NCBI GenBank assembly: GCA_004151065.3
Contig: NWUY0300012737.1
Span: 30,887-42,941, forward strand
Direction: 5' to 3'
DNA length: 12,055 nucleotides
Source: Larix sibirica
Lineage: Eukaryota; Streptophyta; Pinopsida; Pinales; Pinaceae
Made by a program: the position numbers and the translations under genes. The notes under the pieces are model-generated. The model saw only the letters and a list, made by a program, of their open reading frames with translations, searched no databases and was not told the DNA's origin. Below, one piece after another: positions 1-8,122 of the stretch (the stretch's first letter is position 1; every line of letters begins with the position of its first letter).

Positions 1-153
1 TATTTTATGAGCCCACTTTTTATTTTTATTTTTTTTATGAGCCGACATGATTTTCTTTTAATTATTTTTAATTTTTGGTAGCATAGTGTTAGTACCGTGA
101 CAACATCTCTACCATACTGAGATATAGAGCACCTCACTACTCTCGGTGCAATT

Positions 154-745
154 ATGCTCGAGAAACGGTTGACTAATCCTTCATTGGGATCGCATTGATG
201 CAAATACTATGCTTGAGAAGACTTGACTAACCCTTCCATGGGCTCCCCTCGATGAGAAAGATAGTCTAGAGGAAGGGTTTCTTGACCCTTCCCTAGGATC
301 CTCTTGATTATAAAAATATATATAAAGGAAGAGTTGATCAACCCTTCCCTTATCCCCCCCTGGATAATAATACTATGCTCGAGGAAGAGTCGACCAACCC
401 TTCCTCAGGATCCCTATCAATGTGAATACTAAGTTCAAAGAAGGGTTGGTTGCCCCTTCCCTGGGGTCCTTTTGATGGGAAATCTAATATGGAGGAAGGG
501 TTGATTAATAATTCCTTAGGATCCCCTCAAGACAAAATCTAATATAAAGGAAGTGTCAGTTAACCCTTCACTATGATCCCCAATGTTGCAAATACTATTC
601 TTGAGAAAGGTTAATAAACCCCGAGAAGGTTAGTCAACCCTTGATCAGCCTCCCTCTTGATGAGAATGCTGAGCTAGATGAAGGGTTGGCCAACCCTTCC
701 CTATGGTTTCCTTGCCAATGAAACTAATGTAGTTGAAAGGTCCCT
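154..745. repeat. Degenerate minisatellite, ~55-bp units with palindromic cores
   Basis: About ten or eleven diverged head-to-tail units start near 154, 211, 265, 323, 377, 432, 489, 543, 599, 621 (short) and 671. Spacing is 54-58 bp apart from the truncated unit at 599-621. A typical unit runs: CTCGAGG, then GAAGGGTTGACTAACCCTTCC, then a GGATCCC-like stretch, then TTGATG and AATACTAT. The left and right halves of the central part are reverse complements, so each unit could fold into a short hairpin. The units differ at many positions, so the array is old and has not been homogenised. I see no coding potential through it. It may be a tandem block within a transposable element or a free-standing minisatellite; the sequence does not decide this. 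Confidence 0.85.
680..699. repeat. Perfect 20-bp palindrome in last minisatellite unit
   Basis: The sequence GAAGGGTTGGCCAACCCTTC equals its own reverse complement. It is the best preserved example of the inverted-repeat core found in the other units of the array, for example the near-palindromic versions around 440-459 and 670-700. Confidence 0.9.
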
Positions 746-1273
746 CAATGAGAATAAAATCCCTATAATGATAACATTTTATTTGATATAGATTTACATA
801 AATATTATGAAACCTCATAATGAGAAACATGTTTCTATATATATAGATAGATTGTGCTTAGTGAGTATTTGTTTGATCCTATTTGAGGGTTCTAAGCTTC
901 TCCAAAAACATTTTTCTTTCAAAGCCTACAACAGCTTGTCAATTGAGCCCGACCAATTGAGCTAGCTATTGGGGCTATGTTAATATTGATCTATAAGTAG
1001 GTGTTGGCTTACTCATACAAGCAAGTACGTGCTTCCTTTATAGGTTTATTAAATCATCAACGATCCGAAATTAGGAAAATAAACAATGATGAACAAGTAT
1101 CACATTGTTCTTAGAGGCATGTGGGAGATCGGAATCTTTTGAATTTGTGACTTTGGGATAAGAAGGCCTCTAAAGCGTCTTATGAACGTTTATGCAATAT
1201 TAATTAATTTTATTGGAGGTTTATTTACTGAACCGTTTTTAAATTGCCAAAAAATAATAATAAACTCCACGAT
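746..1273. other. Gene-free AT-rich stretch
   Basis: I see no reading frame with recognisable similarity. A short direct repeat CAATTGAGC occurs twice near 938-962. The stretch around 836-850 is a TATATATATA run. Nothing supports an RNA gene or a mobile-element end. Confidence 0.5.
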
Positions 1274-1558
1274 CTACATCCCACGATCTGAAGCAGCACT
1301 AAATGCGCTGCTACTGCAGGTTGCATAACATTTGCCATTATACGTATTATCTAAATGATTATCGGAGAAAAAATCGACAACTGGAAAATTTTGAGGGATT
1401 GATTGGATGATTTCTATGACAGGTGAAAATTCGGAGGGAATTGGCGTATTGCCGTACAGATGCGACTTCAGCTTCATATCAATAATATTTATTATTGATT
1501 GATTAATTTTGTTGCATCCCATCTTAATCTTAAACCTGTGATAACTAAAAATATACAT
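1274..1558 (-). CDS. Unrecognised 94-codon ORF, possibly a decayed or single exon
   Basis: This is an open frame of 94 codons from ATG to TAG on the minus strand. I do not recognise the product. It has no signal peptide or obvious membrane helix. The middle (about residues 28-75) has a mixed, protein-like composition with phrases such as YGNTPIPSEFSPVIEI and FPVVDFFSDNHLD. The C-terminus is small and Ser/Ala/Cys-rich (CYATCSSSAFSAASDRGM). The stretch is visibly richer in G and C than the flanks at 1160-1270 and 1560-1700, which is the main reason to list it. A downstream methionine near residue 13 or 28 is an equally good start. It could be one exon of a larger gene, a fragment of a dead one, or chance. 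There is no clear promoter. Confidence 0.2.
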   Translation of the reverse strand: MYIFSYHRFKIKMGCNKINQSIINIIDMKLKSHLYGNTPIPSEFSPVIEIIQSIPQNFPVVDFFSDNHLDNTYNGKCYATCSSSAFSAASDRGM

Positions 1559-2740
1559 TTATATTTTTCTAAATATATGTAAAATTTTAAATTTTAAAAT
1601 ATTAGAATGAAGAGCGATAACAATTTGTATTCACTTAAAACATTTTTTTTAAATTAAAAAAATAATGATTTTGAATAAAAAATAAAAATATAATGATTTT
1701 AAAAATAAAAACTTTCACGAAAATATCATTTATTCCTATCAAATCTTCTTATTCCTTTATCGTTTGGCATAATACAAACATCTCAAGGTACCACAAGGAG
1801 GCCCCATACCCCATCATACTTACACATAAGCTCCAATCTATGAGTCATATCTTTTATGGACAAAGACATTATTATGGAGATTATTGGCCTTAATCTATAG
1901 GAGCAATTTTTCAAATTGAATATAGACATATCTAGCCCTTTTTTGGCATAATTGGAAGAGGAGCTTTGGACACTATTTGGTCTAATCTGATTATTGGAGC
2001 TTGTACTTTCTTCATTAGTGACATTATATTAACCCTATTCTTAATTCATATTGAGTGTCTACTAACATTGAGAGAAGGTGGATCAAGAGATTGCATAATG
2101 TGTGGTGGATTTGAGTGAGCCATATAATCAGGTGTTTGCATGGCTAGTGATTTACCAAGGCCTTCCTACCAAGACATGATTAGTAATATGGGAATGTTCT
2201 TTTTCATGGTGTTGTTGAGAACCATTTTGCAAGGGGGATTGCATTGGATAATAGTTTTATTGGGTGATTTGAGATCATTGGTACACTCCTCACTCAATGG
2301 GGTGTAGCACTACTTGAGGATTTGAACATTGTTTTTCTTTAGAATTTTTTGAAAAGGAGGTTGGTTATTATTTTGCATTATTAACTATGGAGAAAAGAGA
2401 TACGTATTCATTTGTTTTACTTTGCATTGACCAAATATTTCAAGAGTTTGGATTCATATATCTATTTAGATTTTGTATTGAGAAAAAGAATATAAATACC
2501 TTTTATTTTTGTTTCTTTTAAGATGAGAATATAAATACCTTGTAATTGTATTTTCATTCTCCCACTATATTATATACATTTTATGTTATAAATAAATTTA
2601 TATAAATATAAAAAATGTTTTAAAAATTAAAAAACTAAATTAAATTTAGAAAATAATCAATTTTCTATTAAATGTTAATATAGGTCACTTAAATAATAAT
2701 GAATAACAAACTTTCTATTGAAAACAAATATTATAGTTTC
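1559..2740. other. Gene-free AT-rich stretch
   Basis: 1559-1700 and 2560-2740 are very AT-rich, with long A and T runs. The middle (about 1780-2420) is less extreme but carries stops in every frame at short intervals, and I recognise no protein or transposon domain in it. An open frame from 1693 to 1893 begins in the AT-rich tract and has no recognisable content. Confidence 0.5.
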
Positions 2741-2945
2741 CCCACTTTCACTTTTACTTTATAAAATAAAAGTAAATATATAAAGTAAATTCTCAATATA
2801 AAATTTGCAAATTAAAAATATAAAATGTGGTGCTTAATTTAACAAGAGAAAATTGCCTTGCAGCATATCTCTTTCAAAAATATGTCTGAGCATAAAAAAG
2901 CAGTTGATCCTATGAAACAGTCCCACCATATAATACATAAAGCTC

Positions 2946-3215
2946 CATGCAACATCGAGGATCGGGGCATTATGAAATAAGGCTATGACATTAAGCTATG
3001 TATTAGCGGAGATGAGTACAGTAAAATTTTATCAAAATATTAAAAAAATACAAAAATATCAAAGTATTAAAAAGTATATATTTTTCAATTTGTGTATTGG
3101 ATCGACATCGAGACATTATGAAATAAGGCTCCACGAGGCATTGACGATCAGGGCATTATGAAATAAGGCTCCGACGTTGAGCTATCTGACCACGTTCAGT
3201 AAATATTATTCCACT
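2946..3215. repeat. Diverged ~186-bp duplication with CATTATGAAATAAGGCT motif
   Basis: The 17-mer CATTATGAAATAAGGCT occurs at 2968-2984, 3114-3130 and 3154-3170. The flanks of the first and third copies also match: GCTCCATGCAACATCGAGGATC against GCTCCACGAGGCATTGACGATC before the motif, and a GACATTAAGCTAT against GACGTTGAGCTAT stretch after it. The main period is therefore about 186 bp, with an extra partial copy between. The same arrangement recurs at +1455 (about 4401-4670) because of the contig overlap. Origin unknown. Confidence 0.75.
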
Positions 3216-3639
3216 CCACTCCATCATGGAACACCGAAGCTTTTTGATCAAACACCCCAAGATGAGTAAAAATTAAAAAATTGTGATGTTATTGTGCTCC
3301 AACATATACAAATGTAATGTCCATCAACCCTAACACACATAGGGCATTGATCAGATCAATGAAATAGTGTAGCCAACATTTTCGCCATAGGGAAACTGAT
3401 GACCACTGAACAATATAAATATATTTAATGAAATTCGCTCTCCCAGCCTACGACTTTGCAATATGCTTGGATTGCAGCCATTTTTTATTTTCCATGTAAA
3501 TTCAATTTGATTGTTTGCATCTGCACATCTCCCAAGCGTTTAGCGAGGAACTTAATTTATTTTTTTAGTATAAAGCATTTCCATACATGAGGATGCACAA
3601 GGACTCCATTTTTTTGTTCCATGTGGGCGAAAAGAACAA

Positions 3640-4099
3640 TTCAATTTCATTGTATAGCGCTCATCTATATCTCCATGTGCGAAGCCTAAGAGATTTATGT
3701 GGAGCAATGTTCTGAAACAATTGCTACAAGTTTTCACAGGCTCTTTCAAAAGAATGATTCACATTTGTATCAAAATTTACTAATGACGAGACAAAGCTGT
3801 TCAAGTCTCATCAAATTTTGACATGCATATTCCTCTTAGTGGTCTGCTGTTATCCATCCAGGAGGGATCTTCAATTTCACTGTATAGTTCTTGTCCATAT
3901 CTCCATGTGCGAATCCTAAGATATTTATGTCGAGCAATGCTCTGTAACAATTGCTATGATTTCACAAGCTCTTTCAAAAGAATGATTCACATTTGTATCA
4001 AAATTTACTAATTATGAAACATAACTGTTCCAGTCTCATCAAATTTTGACATGCATATTCCTCTTCGCGGTCTGCTATTATCCATCCAGGAGGATATTG
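3640..4099. repeat. Two diverged ~230-bp tandem units
   Basis: Unit 1 starts at TTCAATTTCATTG (3640) and unit 2 at TTCAATTTCACTG (3870). Conserved blocks include CCATGTGCGAA, GAATGATTCACATTTGTATC and TCTCATCAAATTTTGACATGC. Offsets vary between 228 and 230 because of small indels. The pair recurs at about 5095-5513. This duplication is inside the 1.4-kb segment and is independent of the contig-overlap problem, since both units lie within one contig. Confidence 0.85.
3804..3980 (-). pseudogene. Possible leucine-rich-repeat gene fragment (decayed)
   Basis: On the minus strand the second 230-bp unit reads as a protein-like stretch of about 58 codons with one internal TAG near its start. Visible phrases are QLLQSIARHKYLRIRTW, then YGQELYSEIEDPSWMDNSRPL, then RGICMSKFDET. 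The pattern 'LLQSIAPHxxLRxLxIxxYG...PSWM' resembles the leucine-rich-repeat region of plant NBS-LRR disease-resistance proteins, where 'xLQPHxNLKxLxIxGYGG..xPSWM' is common. The first unit gives a diverged version (QLFQNIAPHKSLRLRTW) with a stop. Nothing upstream or downstream supplies an NB-ARC domain. The family assignment is by eye only and could be wrong; that this strand once coded for protein is somewhat more secure. The same fragment appears at 5259-5435 in the overlapping copy. Confidence 0.35.
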
Positions 4100-4194
4100 C
4101 CTTCTCTCTCACACGCTACTAACAACAATGCATGGTTAGAATGCCAAATGTTGGCAAAAAAAAATACTACATATATTCAAGCATCATAGCCGTA

Positions 4195-4195
4195 N
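4195..4195. other. Single ambiguous base 'n': scaffold junction
   Basis: This is the only non-ACGT character in the window. It sits exactly at the boundary between the two copies of the 1.4-kb duplicated segment. Some scaffolders write a single n when the estimated gap between contigs is zero or negative, meaning the contigs overlap. That interpretation fits the flanking duplication but cannot be proved from sequence alone. Confidence 0.9.
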
Positions 4196-5608
4196 CCCAC
4201 TTTCACTTTTACTTTATAAAATAAAAGTAAATATATAAAGTAAATTCTCAATATAAAATTTGCAAATTAAAAATATAAAATGTGGTGCTTAATTTAACAA
4301 GAGAAAATTGCCTTGCAGCATATCTCTTTCAAAAATATGTCTGAGCATAAAAAAGCAGTTGATCCTATGAAACAGTCCCACCATATAATACATAAAGCTC
4401 CATGCAACATCGAGGATCGGGGCATTATGAAATAAGGCTATGACATTAAGCTATGTATTAGCGGAGATGAGTACAGTAAAATTTTATCAAAATATTAAAA
4501 AAATACAAAAATATCAAAGTATTAAAAAGTATATATTTTTCAATTTGTGTATTGGATCGACATCGAGACATTATGAAATAAGGCTCCACGAGGCATTGAC
4601 GATCAGGGCATTATGAAATAAGGCTCCGACGTTGAGCTATCTGACCACGTTCAGTAAATATTATTCCACTCCACTCCATCATGGAACACCGAAGCTTTTT
4701 GATCAAACACCCCAAGATGAGTAAAAATTAAAAAATTGTGATGTTATTGTGCTCCAACATATACAAATGTAATGTCCATCAACCCTAACACACATAGGGC
4801 ATTGATCAGATCAATGAAATAGTGTAGCCAACATTTTCGCCATAGGGAAACTGATGACCACTGAACAATATAAATATATTTAATGAAATTCGCTCTCCCA
4901 GCCTACGACTTTGCAATATGCTTGGATTGCAGCCATTTTTTATTTTCCATGTAAATTCAATTTGATTGTTTGCATCTGCACATCTCCCAAGCGTTTAGCG
5001 AGGAACTTAATTTATTTTTTTAGTATAAAGCATTTCCATACATGAGGATGCACAAGGACTCCATTTTTTTGTTCCATGTGGGCGAAAAGAACAATTCAAT
5101 TTCATTGTATAGCGCTCATCTATATCTCCATGTGCGAAGCCTAAGAGATTTATGTGGAGCAATGTTCTGAAACAATTGCTACAAGTTTTCACAGGCTCTT
5201 TCAAAAGAATGATTCACATTTGTATCAAAATTTACTAATGACGAGACAAAGCTGTTCAAGTCTCATCAAATTTTGACATGCATATTCCTCTTAGTGGTCT
5301 GTTGTTATCCATCCAGGAGGGATCTTCAATTTCACTGTATAGTTCTTGTCCATATCTCCATGTCCGAATCCTAAGATATTTATGTCGAGAAATGTTCTGT
5401 AACAATTGCTATGATTTCACAAGCTCTTTCAAAAGAATGATTCACATTTGTATCAAAATTTACTAATTATGAGACATAACTGTTCCATTCTCATCAAATT
5501 TTGACATGCATATTCCTCTTAGCGGTCTGCTACTAACAACAATGCATGGTTAGAATGCCAAATGTTGGCAAAGGAAAATACTACATATATTCAAGCATCA
5601 TAGCCGTA
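4196..5608. repeat. Right copy of 1.4-kb direct duplication (probable contig overlap)
   Basis: This is the second copy of 2741-4194, 1413 bp long. It lacks 41 bp present in the left copy (left-copy 4074-4114). The missing piece is flanked in the left copy by GCTA on both sides, so the difference looks like a microhomology deletion. After 5608 the sequence continues uniquely (CACAACCAAATC), whereas the left copy is cut off there by the 'n'. Confidence 0.95.
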
Positions 5609-6092
5609 CACAACCAAATCATAGGTGGGTTTTTAGTGCAAGTTTTTATTCATAATTTTTTACTATGAATTTTTATTTTACTTGTGTTTTGTTTATTCTT
5701 TTTCAATTCCGTCACTGCACGTTCATAGAATTCCCTCCACATTATAAAATTTCAGAGGTGGAGAAACAATTCTATAATATGTCGAAATCATGGAACTCTC
5801 CGAGCTCATATTTGGTCGGGTGAGGTCTTGTTTGCATCCATGAGACCCCTCGAAACCCAACTGGAGTTCTCAAAAAACTATCAGATGTATAATTTATGAT
5901 TGACTGTAGCTCCAAAAGTGTTCACTTTAACCATGTGGGCAGCTTCAACAAAAATATATTTTATTTACAGAAGCCTCTATTGCATTTCCTCTTTGAATTC
6001 CATGTACTCTTATAAAGTTTGGACCGCTCCATAGTCATTGCATAGCAGCTGTGCATCTTTGATTTGCGTATTTCCAACACAAAATATCACTA
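5609..6092. other. Region upstream of the phospholipase D pseudogene
   Basis: No gene is recognisable here. A TATAAAG at 6011-6017 lies about 76 bp before the pseudogene ATG and could be a relic core promoter. An acceptor-like TTATTTACAG ending at 5970 could mark a 5'-UTR intron end. Both are weak, short matches. Confidence 0.3.
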
Positions 6093-7335
6093 ATGGCGTG
6101 CCATGTAGTCCATGGTAGTCTCGAAGCTACCATATTTCAAGCGAGACTCCAACATCTTGGAGGCTTATCTACGTTGCTGGGAAAGGTAACGATATCAACC
6201 TCCCTTTGAGTATTGATCGCATTGGGTACCTTGCCGATTTTGGATATGTATTCATTCTCATTTGTGTATCGAAATACGGTTAATGATTTTTTGTTGATTA
6301 GGTGGGAAAGGATGTTAAGGAGCTTCTCCATTTAGAACGGCATAGTGGACTATATGCCACCATAGATATTGGTATAGCTAGAATTGCAAGAACCAAAGTT
6401 CTACCTTATGAACCTACAAACACAATATGAACTGATACTTTTCACATTCACTACGCCTATACATCGCCTTCTCTGGTGATTAGCGTTAAAAGGAACTGGA
6501 AGTCTCTACAAAAGTGGTGGGAAGAGCCGATATTCCAATCTCAGAAATCCTCGGTGGAAAAGTCATCGAGGGATGGCTTGACTTGTATAATGAACATTTA
6601 TCTGAGAAGCTGAGGGAAGCTCAGATCCATGTCTGCCTCCAGTTCACGCGTGTCTCAGATGATCCATGTTGGGGTAATAGGATTCGAGATCGGGACTTCC
6701 CTGGAGTCTAACAGTATATTTCAAGCAGAGGAATGGATGAAGAGTCAATCTATATAAGAAATCGCACTTATCAGATCAATATAGTCCTGGGATTGAACTA
6801 GGCTATGGGGAGGAGAAAGCATTATGCAAGCCTCCATGGCTGTGGGAGGAATTGTACTAGTACATTGATAGATCCGAGCAATTTATATACATTGCTGGAT
6901 GGTTTGTAAATTCCAAGATTACGCTTGTGAGGGATCACGAAAGAACGATCCTTGGTGCAGAAGGTGTGACGTTGAGTGAGCTTTTGAAGAAGAAACGAGG
7001 GATTCATGAATACCATACCCATTGTCAGGAGACATTCGAGTATTTCAAGGGCACCAACGTCTAGTTCTTTCTGTGTCCCATACATGTAGACACTTCGTTG
7101 ATTGCATTCAAAACTGTGGAGATAATAGTGGAATTTACCCATCACCGGAAGACCGTGAGCCTAGATTCCCACATCGAAGGATCTAAGAATCGCCAGTTCA
7201 TGAGCTTTGTCAGAGGAATCGATCTAGCCGATGGAAGGTACAATAACGAGATCAATCCACTATTTAGAACCCTGAATACTGTCTACGGGGATGGTTTTCA
7301 TTACAACCATTACCAGGACACATATCTTCGGATCA
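6093..7335 (+). pseudogene. Phospholipase D alpha-like pseudogene, 5' half
   Basis: Plant C2-type phospholipase D hydrolyses membrane phospholipids to phosphatidic acid and a free head group. The remnant reads in family order. The start is MACHVVHGSLEATIFQA. The C2 domain follows, with LYATIDIGIARIARTK, FHIHYAY and VGRADIPISEIL...GWLDLYNEH...AQIHVCLQF. Then come FPGV, YFKQRNG, FIYIAGW, ITLVRDHER, VTLSELLKKK, FEYFKGTNV and LCP. The first catalytic motif FTHHRKTVSLDS (HxKx4D, His at 7143, Lys at 7149, Asp at 7164) is intact, followed by SFVRGIDLADGRY and PLFRTLNT. Family members are about 800 residues; only about the first 390 are represented, and the second HKD motif is absent. Lesions are in-frame stops at 6428 (where the family has Trp), 6738, 6858 and 7062; frameshifts between about 6490 and 6514 and near 6709-6714; and an in-frame internal deletion near 6996. 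Homology stops near 7335, where AT-rich DNA begins. It cannot make an active enzyme. Confidence 0.9.
6186..6301 (+). other. Candidate retained intron in the phospholipase D pseudogene
   Basis: This is a 116-nt segment that starts GTAACG and ends TTTTTTGTTGATTAG. Removing it joins the first open segment (6093-6185, 31 whole codons ending LLGK) to the next open segment (from 6302, beginning VGKDVKELLHLE) in phase 0, and restores the expected order of the N-terminus and C2 domain. Read through, the first frame hits a stop at 6207. A T-rich tract and a TTAAT branch-point-like sequence precede the AG. The position has not been compared with introns of living PLD genes. Confidence 0.65.
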
Positions 7336-7600
7336 ATATTATGTTTAATATTAAAATTATACAAAACATTATAAAATATAATAAAAATATTTGTTTCAAA
7401 AACAATACAAAAGTAATATAAGTAAAAAAGATTTGACTTGTGATAAAAAGAATATCCCTTTCTTGGCATGGATAATAAGTATGGTTTTCATTCAAAATTA
7501 TATCATGGCTTGCACAATCAAACACAATAGAGTTAAATATATAAGTGAAATTCCCAATATATTATTTGCAAGTTCACCCTGTTTTTTCCACATTTCTTAG
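7336..7600. other. AT-rich junction sequence after the pseudogene
   Basis: The phospholipase D homology gives way to A/T runs (7336-7420). 7525-7575 shows clear similarity to 2762-2811 (both contain AAATATATAA, AATATA and ATTTGCAA in the same order), so part of this stretch belongs to a dispersed repeat also present on the left. Open frames on both strands here are overlapping low-complexity readings and I do not regard any as a gene. Confidence 0.5.
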
Positions 7601-8115
7601 CCAGTTCTACCTTCTCCTTTTCCCAGTTCGACTGAATTTTCTGTTTTGGGTCTATTTACAGTTCCTCTCTTTCTATTTCCAGCTAGATTGCTGGTTGTAG
7701 TGCTTCTTTACTTCTCCTTGTAGACATTGTAGGTGAAGAAGAGAACCATAAATCCTATTAATTGTCACCTTTAGGGTTCTTTTTGGTTTTTTTTAGTTGC
7801 ATGTTTCTTCATTTTTCGACAAGATTGATTGTTGCATTATTTTGGTAGATGACTGTTCAGATTTTTTTAGAGCACCTTGCTTTCTAGGTGGGAACCTCTT
7901 CTCTTTTATTTACCCACAACATGACTAGTTGTCTTGTTGTGAGTATCTTTCTTGTGATCTATCATTTATTGAGATATCATAGATTTATTTCAAGAAAATT
8001 GTCATCTAGTTTAGTATTGAAATTCATCTTATTTCTATGTTCATCATTATACAAGCATTTGTATTTCCTTTTCATTTACATTTGATAGTTGTACACACCA
8101 CGTGTGCACACACTT
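7601..8115 (+). mobile_element. Possible 3' portion of a Gypsy-like LTR
   Basis: The stretch is T-rich on the plus strand with no coding content. It ends in GTACACACCACGTGTGCACACAC, immediately followed by TTTGGCACC. An LTR ending in ...CA next to a TGGCRCC-type primer-binding site is the arrangement in plant Gypsy elements. GTGTGCACAC at 8102-8111 is a perfect 10-bp palindrome. The left end of the LTR cannot be located, no second LTR is present in the window, and no Gypsy protein domain is recognisable downstream, so this is tentative. Confidence 0.3.
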
Positions 8116-8122
8116 TGGCACC
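8116..8122 (+). other. Candidate primer-binding site (TGGCACC)
   Basis: TGGCACC differs by one base from TGGCGCC, the start of the primer-binding site in many plant Gypsy elements. It lies directly after the possible LTR terminus. The match is too short to be convincing alone. Confidence 0.25.

Larger units (their letters stand above)
2741..4194. repeat. Left copy of 1.4-kb direct duplication (probable contig overlap)
   Basis: This segment recurs at 4196-5608 at a fixed offset of 1455 bp. Compared by eye, the first ~1.1 kb (2741-3846 against 4196-5301) shows no differences. The final ~350 bp differs at about ten positions (for example 3847, 3909, 3935, 3940, 4018, 4033 and 4066), and this copy has 41 bp that the other lacks. 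It ends in GCCGTA directly before the single 'n'. The other copy has the same GCCGTA at 5603-5608 and then continues into unique sequence, which is the geometry of two overlapping contigs. Confidence 0.95.

Noticed and set aside
154-745. CRISPR-like array
   Set aside because: Units are contiguous and diverged, with no identical repeats separated by unique spacers, and the context is a plant genome.
2748-2770. AT-rich near-palindrome centred on TTTATAAA as a terminator or MITE end
   Set aside because: Such near-palindromes are expected in DNA this AT-rich, and no partner inverted repeat or target duplication was found.
3552-3749. Minus-strand open frame as a gene (and its identical partner at 5007-5204)
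   Set aside because: It is out of frame with the more convincing leucine-rich-repeat reading of the neighbouring unit, and the second copy is explained by the contig overlap.
3823-4011. Plus-strand open frame as a gene (and partner at 5278-5466)
   Set aside because: It is the complement of the LRR-like minus-strand reading; composition looks like an antisense shadow.
6137-6331. Minus-strand open frame over the PLD start
   Set aside because: It is antisense to the PLD exon 1, intron and C2 segment, which match a known family in order.
6822-7145. 107-codon minus-strand open frame
   Set aside because: It is antisense to the PLD catalytic region and has no family resemblance.
7260-7600. Several overlapping open frames on both strands
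   Set aside because: AT-rich low-complexity translation (F, I, Y, N, K runs), partly antisense to the PLD end.
7888-8085. 65-codon plus-strand hydrophobic open frame
   Set aside because: The hydrophobicity follows from T-rich DNA and the stretch is better read as a possible LTR.
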